This document shows, in pieces, positions 17,073-26,086 of a stretch of 64,000 nucleotides of DNA. Location: positions 21,446-85,445 of the forward strand of contig JAPOVK010000037.1 of NCBI GenBank assembly GCA_026708185.1. Direction: 5' to 3'. Both the position numbers and the translations under genes were made by a program. The notes beneath the pieces were generated by a model. It saw only the letters and a list, made by a program, of their open reading frames with translations. It was not told the DNA's origin and did no database searches. Numbering within the stretch: position 1 is the first letter of the stretch; each line of letters begins with the position of its first letter. Source of the stretch: Gammaproteobacteria bacterium. Lineage in GTDB: Bacteria > Pseudomonadota > Gammaproteobacteria > Pseudomonadales > Azotimanducaceae.

Positions 17073-18591
17073 CCGGACCTGCAGTCCGGCGCCGTGAGGC
17101 CGCTCGGTCCTCCTCGGCCGGGTTGTCGAACACCAGCACGCCGTCGTCGAACGAGGCGTCGGCCAGCGTTTCACGCTCGGCGTAGTAGTCCTGGCAGTTT
17201 GTCCACGGCTCGGCGTCGCCCTGTTTCGGCAACCGCGGTGCGCCACGCCGGATGTAGCCGGGCGCGAAATCGTCGGGGTCGATGAACGCCTTGGCGTTCA
17301 TGCCGCGATCACCCGGCCGCAGCCGCGGTGTGCACTGCCGCACGCCAGTCGCATCCATGTGCTTGAGCAGCCGGCAGACGTAGTGGGCGATGAGGTCGGA
17401 GCGCAGGGTCCATGACGAGCGGATGTAGCCGAAGATCCATGCCAGGTTCGGCAGGTCCGAGATCATGACGCCCTTGTAGGTGAAGGTATCGGGGATGCTG
17501 ATGGCCGCGCCGTCGACGTCGAATGCGATATCGCCGAGTCCGCACAATTCGATGCCCGTGGCCACGACGATGACGTCCGCAGGCAGAACGTCCCCCGAGG
17601 CGAGTTCGATACCGTCCGCCACGAAGCGTCGGATCTGGTCGGTGGCCACCGACGCCTTGCCGGAGCGGATCGCTTCGAACAGGTCGCCGTCGGGGAGCAG
17701 GCACAGCCGCTCCCGCCAGGGACCGTAACGGGGCGTGAAGTGCGTCTCGACGTCGTAGCCTTCCGGCAGCGCAGCCGCGGCCATGCCGATCAGTTCGCGG
17801 GCGACCGCTTCGGGCTCGCCCAAGGCGCGCTCGGTCATGACCCGGCCGAACTCGAGGATCTTGCGCTTCTTGATGCCGTGGATCCACTCCTTGGGCACGT
17901 CGAGCGCGCGGAGCTCCTGGATCATGTCGTCCTCGACGCTGTTGTCGAGGGATATGTAGTAGGTGGGCGAGCGTTGCAACTGGGTGACCGAAGCGACGTC
18001 CTCGGCGACCGCCGGAACGATGGTCGCAGCGGTCGCGCCGGAGCCGATGACGACCATGTGCTTGCCGCCGTAGTCGAGATCCGCCGGCCACTCCTGCGGG
18101 TGGACGATCGTGCCGTCGAACGCATCCTCGTTCGGGAACTCGGGCCGATAGCCCTTCTCGTAGCTGTAGTAGCCCTGGCACATGAAGAGGAAATTGGCCG
18201 TCAACGTGGCCTCGCCCTCGGCCGTGTCCGCGCGCACGGTCCAGCAGGCGTCCGCCGTCGACCACGACGCGTCCGTCACCCAGTGATTGAACCGAATGTG
18301 ACGCTCGATGTCGTGCTCCGTCACGACCTCGTCGAGATACGACATGATCTCCGGCGCCGTCGCGATCGGCTGGCCGTGCCACGGCTTGAAGTCGTAGCCG
18401 TAGGTGTAGAGGTCGGAGTCGGAGCGGATGCCGGGGAAGCGGAACAGGTCCCAGGTGCCGCCGATGGCGTCGCGACCTTCCAGGATCACGAATCGCTTGG
18501 TCGGGCAGGCCGCTTGGAGGTGGCAAGCCGCGCCCAGTCCGGAGACGCCGGCGCCAATGATGATGAGGTCGTAGTGGTCCGCTTGGGGCAT
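17038..18591 (-). CDS. Flavin-containing / Baeyer-Villiger-type monooxygenase
   Basis: A 517-aa FAD- and NADPH-dependent monooxygenase. The ATG at 18591 gives MPQADHYDLIIIGAGVSGLG (FAD Rossmann motif). Then come GGTWDLFRFPGIRSDSDLYT, the fingerprint FDGTIVHPQEWP (FxGxxxHxxxWP, shared by class B monooxygenases), and a second Rossmann motif, VVIGSGATAATIVPAVA. Such enzymes insert oxygen next to a ketone or oxidise N/S atoms; the substrate is unknown. The upstream open frame to 18693 is not conserved-looking. The last about 25 residues are basic and low-complexity and are encoded in the stretch antisense to and just beyond the SDR 3' end. It is divergent from the MaoC-like gene. Confidence 0.93.
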   Translation of the reverse strand: MPQADHYDLIIIGAGVSGLGAACHLQAACPTKRFVILEGRDAIGGTWDLFRFPGIRSDSDLYTYGYDFKPWHGQPIATAPEIMSYLDEVVTEHDIERHIRFNHWVTDASWSTADACWTVRADTAEGEATLTANFLFMCQGYYSYEKGYRPEFPNEDAFDGTIVHPQEWPADLDYGGKHMVVIGSGATAATIVPAVAEDVASVTQLQRSPTYYISLDNSVEDDMIQELRALDVPKEWIHGIKKRKILEFGRVMTERALGEPEAVARELIGMAAAALPEGYDVETHFTPRYGPWRERLCLLPDGDLFEAIRSGKASVATDQIRRFVADGIELASGDVLPADVIVVATGIELCGLGDIAFDVDGAAISIPDTFTYKGVMISDLPNLAWIFGYIRSSWTLRSDLIAHYVCRLLKHMDATGVRQCTPRLRPGDRGMNAKAFIDPDDFAPGYIRRGAPRLPKQGDAEPWTNCQDYYAERETLADASFDDGVLVFDNPAEEDRAASRRRTAGPVKPPLRRRRPC

Positions 18592-18635
18592 CACGCGTTG
18601 CTCGAAGTGACGGGAGGCGGCGCATTGTAAGCGAA

Positions 18636-18656
18636 GGCGACCGCGAAGCGGTCGCC
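18636..18656. repeat. Perfect palindrome with GAA loop between divergent genes
   Basis: Arms GGCGACCGC (18636-18644) and GCGGTCGCC (18648-18656) flank GAA. It lies in the 143-bp gap between the divergent monooxygenase and MaoC-like genes. A second copy, 19 of 21 positions identical on the other strand, is at 58881-58901, so this is a dispersed element and not only a local operator. No T-run follows. Confidence 0.6.
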
Positions 18657-18734
18657 TCGGGCGAGGTGGTCCCCGGTCCGCAGGCTCATGCATTAAGATG
18701 GCGCGCTGGGCAACTGATTGGAGGGGTGTGGCAA

Positions 18735-19571
18735 GTGAGCGAAGGGAACGGAGAGCCGTACGTCGGCAAGACTCTCAACGAGAAGCAGTTCGTCGTCGCC
18801 GATCGGCTCATCGACGACTATTTCGACGGCCTCGAACTCGACCGCAGTGCTTTCGATGCGGGCGAGGTGCCGGTTCCGTCGATGATCGCGACCGACGCCG
18901 ACAATTACTTCGGCGAGACCGCCTTCAGTCAGCAGCGCGGCCACCTCTGGATGCGCCAGGAGTGGCGGTTCTCGAAACCGATGGAGGCCGGTGCCGCCTA
19001 CACGACAACCGGACAAATCGAGGACATCTACAAGAAGCGCGACCGCACTGTGGTGAACACGGCCTTCACCATGGTGGACGGGCTAGGGGAGGAAGTCCTC
19101 AAAGGCAATCACCACCAGTCCTTCCTGCTCGACGCCCCGGTGGACCGGGTCGAGTTCCGCAAGCCCACGCAGAAAGCCGGCGCGCGCAAGTTCGTGGTCC
19201 CCGACGGCTCGGCCCTCGACGCCTTCGATCGCACGATCACCCTTGAGATGTGCGGCCAGTACTTCCACGGCAACAAGAACTACCACACGGACCTGCAGGC
19301 GTCGAAGGAACTGGGCTTCCAGGAAGTGGTCGTCGGCGGGCGCATGACCATGGCCTATCTCGGCCACCTACTCGACGGCTATTTCGGCGACCGCTGGTTC
19401 GAATCGGGTGCCCTCGACGTCAAGTTCACGAACCCCTGCTGGCCCACCGACCACATCACCATGCGCGGCGTTTCGAGCGGCGTGACGGACGCTCGAGAAA
19501 ACGTCTTCGCCTGGATCGAGAAGGACGACGGCACCATCGTCCTGATTGGCAACGCAAGCGCGGCGGCTTAA
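18735..19571 (+). CDS. MaoC-like hotdog-fold dehydratase
   Basis: A 278-aa protein with two hotdog-like halves. The start is taken as GTG at 18735 (VSEGNGEPYVGKTL) because GGAGGGG lies upstream at suitable distance; an in-frame ATG at 18666 would overlap the palindrome region. MaoC-family features are VPSMIATDADNYFGET, the N-terminal half with GQIEDIYKKRDRT, then YFHGNKNYHTDLQASKELGF and EVVVGGRMTMAYLGHLL. Family members hydrate enoyl-CoA or mesaconyl-CoA type substrates. The neighbouring SDR and monooxygenase suggest a small catabolic cluster. The substrate is unknown. Confidence 0.85.
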   Translation: MSEGNGEPYVGKTLNEKQFVVADRLIDDYFDGLELDRSAFDAGEVPVPSMIATDADNYFGETAFSQQRGHLWMRQEWRFSKPMEAGAAYTTTGQIEDIYKKRDRTVVNTAFTMVDGLGEEVLKGNHHQSFLLDAPVDRVEFRKPTQKAGARKFVVPDGSALDAFDRTITLEMCGQYFHGNKNYHTDLQASKELGFQEVVVGGRMTMAYLGHLLDGYFGDRWFESGALDVKFTNPCWPTDHITMRGVSSGVTDARENVFAWIEKDDGTIVLIGNASAAA

Positions 19572-19597
19572 GCCGACTGGGCGAATCGCCTTGGCGG

Positions 19598-21889
19598 CTA
19601 GCCCAGGATCGCCGGCACCTCGTGGTGCGGAACGGCACGCTCTAGGCCGGCATCGACAAGTTGGTCGCGCACCCAGGCCAGGATCTCCTCGCTGGAGCGC
19701 ATCCTGAGGGCCCGGGCGAGGATGCGCCGGCAATCGCGCAGTGACACGCTGCGGATGACCCACTTGACCCGCGGCAGGTTGGCGGCGTTCATCGACAGCA
19801 CGTCGTAGCCCATGCCGACGCAGAGGACGGCCCCTTCGGGCGTGCCGGCAAGTTCCCCGCAGATGCCCACGGGCTTGTCCTCGGCGTGGCAGCTCTTGGC
19901 GATTTCGCGCAGGGCGATGAGCATCGACGGATGCACCTCTTCGAACAGATCCGCGACGCGCGGGTTGTTCCGGTCCACGGCGAGCATGTACTGCGTCAAG
20001 TCGTTGGAGCCGACGGCCAGGAAGTCGACCATGCGCGCGATCTCCCGGGTCAGGTAGATCGCGGCGGGGATTTCGATCATCACGCCGACCATGGGGGTCT
20101 TGACGTCGTAGCCCTCCTCGACCACTTCGCGGTGTGCGCGCCCGATGAGCGCCTGGGCCTCGGCGATCTGCTCTATGCGGCTGACCATGGGCAACATGAT
20201 GCGCAGGATGCACTCGAGGCCGGCGTTGGCCTTGAGCATGGCGCGCACCTGGCCTAGGAAAATCTCGGGGTGGTCGAGTGTCACCCGGATGCCGCGCCAG
20301 CCGAGGAAGGGGTTCTCCTCCTCGATGGGGAAATACGACAGCGGCTTGTCGCCGCCGATGTCGAGCGTGCGCATGGTCACCGGGCGGGGGTCGAATGCCT
20401 CCATGTGTTCCCGGTAGGCGGCGCGCTGCTCCTCCTCGGTGGGGAAGCGGTCGCCCATCGCGAACGGAACCTCGGTGCGGAACAAGCCGATGCCTTCGGC
20501 CCCGCGGTCGAGCGACCGCGTGATCTCGCTCACCAGGCCGATGTTCACCCAGAGGTTGATGGCATAGCCGTCGCGCGTCTCGCTCGGCAGGTCGCGCAAG
20601 CCCTCGAGCTCGCGAGCAAACTCCTCCTCCTCGGCCTCGAACTGGCCGTAGGTGTCCCGGACCACCGCGCTCGGATTGACGAAAACCTCGCCGTAGTAGC
20701 CGTCGACGATCACGGTTTGACTCTCCACCGTGTAGATCGGCACATCCATGGCGCCCATCACGGTCGGGATGCCCAAGGCGTCCGCAAGGATCGCGCCGTG
20801 CGAATTCCGTGACCCTTTCAGCGACACGATGCCGCGAAGCTGTTCGATCGGGAAGTCGGCCATCATGGGTGCGGTGACCTCCTCGGCCACCAGCACCATG
20901 TTGTCCGGATGCGGTGGTCGTTCGCCGCCGACGTCCTGCAGGTTGGCGAGTACCCGCTGGCCGAGTTCGCGAACGTCTGCGGAGCGCTCGCGCAGATAGG
21001 AATCCTGCATCTGCTCGAAGGTTGCGGCTTGTTCCAGGATCGCCTGTTTGAGCGCGCCTTGCGCCCATTGGCCGCTGCGGATACGGTCCCGGACGTCGCC
21101 GCCCAAGGCGGCATCGTCGAGCATGTGCAGGTAGGCGTCGAACAGTTCGCGCTCCTCGGGTCCGAGGTTCTTGGCCATCTGTTCGTTGATGCGCTCGATG
21201 TCCGCCCGGGCTTGGCCGATGGCGCGTTCGAAGACCTCCAATTCCGTGTCGATGTCCGTGGCTTCCTGGTCGGGTACCAGTTCGAGGCGTGCGGTGGGCA
21301 GCACCACGTAGGCCGTGCCGACCCCGATGCCGGGCACGCCGGGCACGCCCCGGAAACGGGCCTCGGGAGACTTGGCGTCGCCGGGCCGCGCCAGTCCGCC
21401 GATGTCGCCGGTCGCCTCGGCATGGCTGACGTGGCCCGCGATCTGGGCGGCGAGCGTGGCCAGGAACGCCACTTCGTCCTCCTCGTAGCGCCGCTTTCGA
21501 CGGTCCTGGATGACGAAGACGCCGAGAACCTCGCGCACGTGCACGATGGGTACGCCCAGGAATGCGTTGAAGACGTCCTCGGGCAATCCGGCGACCTTGG
21601 AGAAGCGTTCGTGCGTGGGGCCCTCATCCAAGTTCACGGGCTCGGCGCGTTCGGCGACGAGCCCGACAAGACCTTCATGCGCGGCCAGCGACACGTGACC
21701 GACCACGTTGGTGTCGAGCCCTTCGTTGGCGACCATGGTGAACCGTCCGGTGGTGCGGTCGCGCAGGTAGATGGAACTCACTTCCGCATCGAGGATCATC
21801 GCCACGCGGGCCACGAGGAGGTCGAGGCTGGCGCGGAAGCCCGGTGCGGCACCGAGGTCCTGGACGACTTGGCGGAGGGCGTCGAGCAT
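19598..21889 (-). CDS. ptsP: PEP-protein phosphotransferase, Enzyme I-Ntr
   Basis: A 763-aa PtsP. It takes phosphate from PEP and passes it to NPr in the nitrogen PTS, which signals nitrogen and potassium status. Domain order is an N-terminal GAF domain (about residues 15-160, LDLLVARVAMILDAEVSSIY), the HPr-binding and phosphohistidine domain (SLKGSRNSHGAILADALGIP, His acceptor in NSHGAI), and the C-terminal PEP-binding TIM barrel (GIGLFRTEVPFAMGDRFPTE, DFLAVGSNDLTQYMLAVDRN, GICGELAG). The ATG at 21889 is 1 nt after the rppH stop, the classical rppH-ptsP pair. lgt, the usual next gene, is displaced by a 4-gene block. Confidence 0.96.
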   Translation of the reverse strand: MLDALRQVVQDLGAAPGFRASLDLLVARVAMILDAEVSSIYLRDRTTGRFTMVANEGLDTNVVGHVSLAAHEGLVGLVAERAEPVNLDEGPTHERFSKVAGLPEDVFNAFLGVPIVHVREVLGVFVIQDRRKRRYEEDEVAFLATLAAQIAGHVSHAEATGDIGGLARPGDAKSPEARFRGVPGVPGIGVGTAYVVLPTARLELVPDQEATDIDTELEVFERAIGQARADIERINEQMAKNLGPEERELFDAYLHMLDDAALGGDVRDRIRSGQWAQGALKQAILEQAATFEQMQDSYLRERSADVRELGQRVLANLQDVGGERPPHPDNMVLVAEEVTAPMMADFPIEQLRGIVSLKGSRNSHGAILADALGIPTVMGAMDVPIYTVESQTVIVDGYYGEVFVNPSAVVRDTYGQFEAEEEEFARELEGLRDLPSETRDGYAINLWVNIGLVSEITRSLDRGAEGIGLFRTEVPFAMGDRFPTEEEQRAAYREHMEAFDPRPVTMRTLDIGGDKPLSYFPIEEENPFLGWRGIRVTLDHPEIFLGQVRAMLKANAGLECILRIMLPMVSRIEQIAEAQALIGRAHREVVEEGYDVKTPMVGVMIEIPAAIYLTREIARMVDFLAVGSNDLTQYMLAVDRNNPRVADLFEEVHPSMLIALREIAKSCHAEDKPVGICGELAGTPEGAVLCVGMGYDVLSMNAANLPRVKWVIRSVSLRDCRRILARALRMRSSEEILAWVRDQLVDAGLERAVPHHEVPAILG

Positions 21890-21890
21890 C

Positions 21891-22559
21891 CTAGCGCCCC
21901 ATAGCCGTGTCCGGCACCTCGCAACGCGAACGCAGTTCGCGCGCGCTCGGCACCGGCGCGTGCCGCGTGCGGCACGCCGACTCCGGTCCAAGGCCACTCC
22001 GACCCCGCACGGAACAACCGCCGCCGCTCGCTACGCTCGCTCTGGCGGTTGTTCCATGCGAGGGGGTCACCTGCAACGCCGGCGCGAGTTCCTTGAGCGC
22101 CCGCCGATACACCTCGCGCTTGAACGGCACCACTTGACCGACCGGGTACCAGTAACTGACCCAGCGCCAGTGGTCGAACTCGGGCCGCGGGGAGCGGCTC
22201 ACGTGCACGCTTCCGTCACCGGCGACCAGCCGGAGCAGGAACCAGCGCTGCTTCTGGCCGAGAAAGCGGGGCGTCGAGTTCTTGCGGCGCAGGTGGCGAG
22301 GGAGTCGGTAGCGCAGCCAGCCCCGGGTCTTGGCCCGAATCTCCACGTTCTTGTCAACGAGTCCGACCTCCTCGTACAACTCCCGGAACAACGCGTCCTC
22401 CGGGGATTCGCCCTTCAGGATGCCTCCTTGCGGGAATTGCCATGCATCGTGCCCGCCGACCCTGCGTGCCCAAAGCAATCGCCCGCTGTCGTTCTGAATG
22501 ATGATGCCGACATTGGGCCGAAAACCGTCGCGGTCGATGTTGTCTGATCGCTGAGCCAT
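21891..22559 (-). CDS. rppH: RNA pyrophosphohydrolase with repeat-derived C-terminal tail
   Basis: A 222-aa Nudix hydrolase that removes pyrophosphate from triphosphorylated mRNA 5' ends and so triggers decay. [20 protein letters not shown] is the expected N-terminus. The Nudix box reads [35 protein letters not shown] and [12 protein letters not shown] complete the RppH pattern. The E. coli protein has 176 aa; here conserved sequence ends at about residue 165 ([11 protein letters not shown]). The rest ([15 protein letters not shown] onwards) is low-complexity and coincides with the 68-bp hairpin at 22001-22068 and the 22-bp repeat at 21894-21915. The tail looks like repeat DNA captured into the frame. 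The stop is 1 nt before ptsP. Confidence 0.93.
   Translation of the reverse strand: MAQRSDNIDRDGFRPNVGIIIQNDSGRLLWARRVGGHDAWQFPQGGILKGESPEDALFRELYEEVGLVDKNVEIRAKTRGWLRYRLPRHLRRKNSTPRFLGQKQRWFLLRLVAGDGSVHVSRSPRPEFDHWRWVSYWYPVGQVVPFKREVYRRALKELAPALQVTPSHGTTARASVASGGGCSVRGRSGLGPESACRTRHAPVPSARELRSRCEVPDTAMGR
21894..21915 (+). repeat. 22-bp dispersed repeat, copy A (rppH 3' end)
   Basis: The core CCATAGCCGTGTCCGGC, preceded by GCGCC, lies in the last codons of rppH, directly next to its stop. It matches the complement of 28699-28720 at 20 of 22 positions, and a more diverged copy is at 58898-58920. All three lie at gene 3' ends. Confidence 0.6.
22001..22068. repeat. Long hairpin element inside rppH coding region
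   Basis: The arms are 22001-22022 and 22044-22068. The inner 12 bp are perfect (GGAACAACCGCC / GGCGGTTGTTCC); the outer parts pair with one mismatch and a 3-nt bulge. The loop contains a small direct repeat, GCTCGC-TAC-GCTCGC. The outer right arm includes a 14-nt word (complement CCCCTCGCATGGAA) also found at the end of the pilQ 45-bp unit at 63981-63994. The element is translated as part of the RppH tail. Confidence 0.65.
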
Positions 22560-22587
22560 CGCCTCCATTGTTCCACATCTGGGGCGC

Positions 22588-23859
22588 TCAAAGTCCGTCG
22601 TCTCCGAGTAAGGCAGCGAGCATCTCGTCACGCACCTCGGCGGCGTGTTGGGTCACCTTGGCGATGGCGTCGGCGTCGAAACCCAAGGCCGCCATGACCT
22701 CGCCGGTGTGCGCCCCGAGGCCGGGCGGCGGCGCCGGGGCCGCGGTGGGCGTGGCGCTGAAGTCCATCAGCGTGCCGACGGTCGATGTCTTGCCCACCAT
22801 GGGCAGCTCGATGTCGACGACGTAGTCGTTGGCGGCATTCTGCGGATCGCTCTGGACATCGGCATGGTCGCGCACCCGCTCCCAGACGATCCCCGGCTGC
22901 GCATTCAGGAACGCGGCCCATTCGGACCAGGGTTTGCTCGCGAAGGCGTCGCGCACTAGCGCGCGGATTTCCTCGACGCCGGCGTCGGACCCTCCTGCGC
23001 CGACCCGTTTGCCGGGGCTGTCCCAGTCTTCGAGGAGGATGACTTCCGGCCGGTCGACGAAGATCCAGAAGTCGCTCCACGCCTCGTTGGTGATTGCCGT
23101 GACGAACAGGACGTGCACGCCGTCGCTGGTGGTGTAGACGCCGTACGGCGCCTTGATGTTTGGGTGGTGCCCGCCGTCCCGGGACAGCGGGACCCCCGTG
23201 AGGAACGAGTGCTGGAGTTCCCACATCTGTAGCCAGAGCTGCGCGCCTAGGGACGATGTCCGGACGACCTGGCCGCGGCCCGTGGTCGCCCGCGTCACCA
23301 ATGCGGTCACGCAGCCAAGAGCCAGTTGCATCGCGCCGGCGTGGTCGGCTACTGCTGCGCCGGGCGGTGTCGGCGTGGCATCCGGGTGGCCGCTCAAGCT
23401 CGCCAGACCGCCGCGTGCTTGGGCGGCGCCGTCGAGCATGGCCTTGGCGGCATCGGGACCGCGCGGCCCGAATCCGTTGACGTGGCCGACCACGAGTCGC
23501 GGATGGCGGGCGGCCAGTCGGTCGAGGTCGAGCGACATGCGCGCCAGCGCTGCCGCCCGGTAATTGCTCAGGAACACGTCTGCGGTCTCGAGCAGCGCAT
23601 GCATCACCTTGGGGCCCGGCTCGGCGTGCAGATCGAGGACTACGGACCTTTTGCCCTTGTTCATGGCGATGAACTGGGCGCCATCGGTGTGCTGGGGCAG
23701 CGTGTTGTTGACGCCGCGGTGATAACGGCTGGCATCGCCCATGGGCGGTTCGACCTTGACCACGTCGGCACCCATGTTGGCGAAGTGCAGGCCGACGGCC
23801 GGTCCCTGGATCGCGGTCGCAAGCTCCACGACACGCAAGCCGTTCAAGGGTCCGGGCAT
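22588..23859 (-). CDS. CaiB/BaiF-family (class III) CoA-transferase
   Basis: A 423-aa class III CoA-transferase, which moves CoA between carboxylic acids through an aspartyl-CoA intermediate. The ATG at 23859 gives [20 protein letters not shown] and follows a GGAG. Diagnostic blocks are [65 protein letters not shown], and [21 protein letters not shown], which carries the expected catalytic Asp. The substrate acid is not known; relatives act on carnitine, bile acids, oxalate, mesaconate or 2-methylacyl-CoA. It lies 28 nt upstream of rppH on the same strand. Confidence 0.93.
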   Translation of the reverse strand: MPGPLNGLRVVELATAIQGPAVGLHFANMGADVVKVEPPMGDASRYHRGVNNTLPQHTDGAQFIAMNKGKRSVVLDLHAEPGPKVMHALLETADVFLSNYRAAALARMSLDLDRLAARHPRLVVGHVNGFGPRGPDAAKAMLDGAAQARGGLASLSGHPDATPTPPGAAVADHAGAMQLALGCVTALVTRATTGRGQVVRTSSLGAQLWLQMWELQHSFLTGVPLSRDGGHHPNIKAPYGVYTTSDGVHVLFVTAITNEAWSDFWIFVDRPEVILLEDWDSPGKRVGAGGSDAGVEEIRALVRDAFASKPWSEWAAFLNAQPGIVWERVRDHADVQSDPQNAANDYVVDIELPMVGKTSTVGTLMDFSATPTAAPAPPPGLGAHTGEVMAALGFDADAIAKVTQHAAEVRDEMLAALLGDDGL

Positions 23860-23971
23860 TGGAATTCTCCGTGCGATCAACGCGTCGGCAGTTTACGCGC
23901 GTCGGCGCGTCGCTCACGCGATGGTCGTATCATCGGCAAGGCCTTTTGTGTGTGTTTGGCGAATCGACGAC

Positions 23972-26032
23972 ATGAACCGGCTCGGCGACGAGACCAGCCC
24001 CTACCTCCTGCAACACGCCGACAACCCGGTGCACTGGTACCCGTGGTGCGCGGATGCGCTCGATGCGGCCCGCAATGACGACCGCCCCATTCTGCTGTCG
24101 ATCGGCTACTCGTCGTGCCACTGGTGCCACGTCATGGCCCACGAGTCGTTTGAGGATCCGGCGACGGCCGAAGTCATGAACGAGCGCTTCGTGAACATCA
24201 AGGTGGACCGGGAGGAACGTCCGGATATCGACCGTATCTATCAGCTTGCGCACCAGTTGCTGAACCGGAATGCGGGAGGATGGCCGCTGACCGCCTTCCT
24301 CGACCCGCAGACCATGCTGCCGTTCTTCACGGGGACCTACTTTCCGCGCAACCCCCGTTACGGTCTGCCGGGATTCACGGACCTCTTGCGCCGAGTCGCG
24401 GAGGCCTTCCACGCGAAGCGGGAGGATCTGGGAAGCCAGGGCGAACAGCTCACCCGGGTCCTCAAGGAACTCGAGGGTCAGAAGCGCGACAGCGAGGCCG
24501 ACGATCGGACGTTGCTGCAAGCTGCGCGCGAGGAACTCGAAAGCCAATTCGACAAGGTCGAGGGCGGATTCGGCTCGGCGCCGAAGTTCCCCATGCCAGC
24601 AGCGCTGGACCGCCTGCTCAAGCATTGGGGGCATGCGCGGGCGGATAGGTCGCGCAAACCCGATCGCGAAGCGCTCAACATGGTGACGACGACGCTCACG
24701 AAAATGGCGCGCGGCGGCATCTACGACCACATTGGCGGTGGCTTCTGCCGGTACGCAACGGACCGGCGCTGGGCCATCCCGCACTTCGAGAAGATGCTCT
24801 GCGACAACGGCGTCCTCCTGGCGCTGTACGCCGATGTGCTGGCACTCGCACCGGATCCCCTGTTCACCGGTGCCGTGCGCGAGACCGCGACGTGGATGAT
24901 GCGCGAGATGCAGCATCCAGAAGGCGGCTACTTCACGGCCTTGGACGCGGACAGCGAGGGCCAGGAGGGCAAGTTCTACGTCTGGCGGCGCGACCAGGTC
25001 AAGCGGCTGCTGACCGACGAGGAGTACCTGGTGGTCGAGACCTTGTACGGCCTCGACAAGCCCCCGAACTTCGAGGGCAAGTGGAACCTCTACCGGCGCG
25101 ATGCGTGGGCGGCGGTGATCGAACGGCTCTATCTGGAGCCCGGCGCCGCCAACGCGTTGCTGTCAAGTGCCAAGGCGAAGCTCTTCGAGGCGCGCAGCCA
25201 GCGCATCCCGCCTGGGAAGGACGACAAGGTGCTGAGCGGCTGGAACGGCTTGGCAATCCATGGCATGGCCAAGGCTGGCATGCGACTCGGCGAAGCAAGT
25301 TGGGTCGAATCGGCGACCCGGGCAGCGGACTTCGTGCGGTCGCACATGGTCGAGGACGGTCGGCTATACGCGACTTGGAAGGACGGCGCGGCGAAATACC
25401 CGGGCTACCTCGACGACTATGCGAACGTGCTCCAGGGTCTGCTGTCGCTGCTCGCGGTGCGTTGGCGCGATGCCGATCTGATGTTCGCGACGTTCCTGGG
25501 GGATGAACTGCTCGGCCGATTTCACGACCGCGAATCCGGCGGCTTCTTCTTTACGGCCCACGACCACGAACGCTTGATCCACCGGCCGAAGCCCACCGCC
25601 GACGATGCACTCCCGCCAGGCAACGGCGTTGCCGCGTGCTCCCTGGCCGCGCTTGGCCACTTGACGGGCGAGCACCGCTACCTGGAAGCCGCGGAGCATA
25701 CGGTGGGTTGGGCGCGTGGCTTCGTCGAGCAGCACCCCGCCGGGCACTGTTCTCTGCTAACGGCGTTCGAAGGCACCGTCTACCCACCGGAACTGGTGAT
25801 CGTTCGCGGCCCGGAGGCCGATCTCGAAGGGTGGCTCGCGGCCGCCCGGGTCGGCTATCGCCCGTCGCGCGCTGTCTACGGCATCCCGTACGACTGCACA
25901 CTGGTGCCAAACTACCTGCCGCGGCTCGTCTCCGCCGACACCCGGGCACGGGTCTCCGCATTCTTCTGCAGCGGACTCAAGTGCTCGACGCCGATCACGG
26001 ACTTCGAGGAATTCAAACGAGCGGTGGGCTGA
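23972..26032 (+). CDS. Thioredoxin-domain DUF255 protein (YyaL/SPATA20 family)
   Basis: A 686-aa protein with an N-terminal thioredoxin-like DUF255 domain: [21 protein letters not shown] near the start and the redox motif SSCHWCHVM (CxxC with His) near residue 50. A large (alpha/alpha)6-barrel follows, resembling N-acylglucosamine 2-epimerase folds ([51 protein letters not shown]). The family is widespread; proposed roles include thiol redox or carbohydrate modification, but no reaction is firmly known. The ATG at 23972 is the natural start for the conserved N-terminus. The gene is divergent from the CoA-transferase across about 110 bp. Confidence 0.93.
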   Translation: MNRLGDETSPYLLQHADNPVHWYPWCADALDAARNDDRPILLSIGYSSCHWCHVMAHESFEDPATAEVMNERFVNIKVDREERPDIDRIYQLAHQLLNRNAGGWPLTAFLDPQTMLPFFTGTYFPRNPRYGLPGFTDLLRRVAEAFHAKREDLGSQGEQLTRVLKELEGQKRDSEADDRTLLQAAREELESQFDKVEGGFGSAPKFPMPAALDRLLKHWGHARADRSRKPDREALNMVTTTLTKMARGGIYDHIGGGFCRYATDRRWAIPHFEKMLCDNGVLLALYADVLALAPDPLFTGAVRETATWMMREMQHPEGGYFTALDADSEGQEGKFYVWRRDQVKRLLTDEEYLVVETLYGLDKPPNFEGKWNLYRRDAWAAVIERLYLEPGAANALLSSAKAKLFEARSQRIPPGKDDKVLSGWNGLAIHGMAKAGMRLGEASWVESATRAADFVRSHMVEDGRLYATWKDGAAKYPGYLDDYANVLQGLLSLLAVRWRDADLMFATFLGDELLGRFHDRESGGFFFTAHDHERLIHRPKPTADDALPPGNGVAACSLAALGHLTGEHRYLEAAEHTVGWARGFVEQHPAGHCSLLTAFEGTVYPPELVIVRGPEADLEGWLAAARVGYRPSRAVYGIPYDCTLVPNYLPRLVSADTRARVSAFFCSGLKCSTPITDFEEFKRAVG

Positions 26033-26086
26033 ACCGCGACCGGCCGGTCTTCGAGCCCGGCGTCACACACCGGAAGAGGAAACCCA

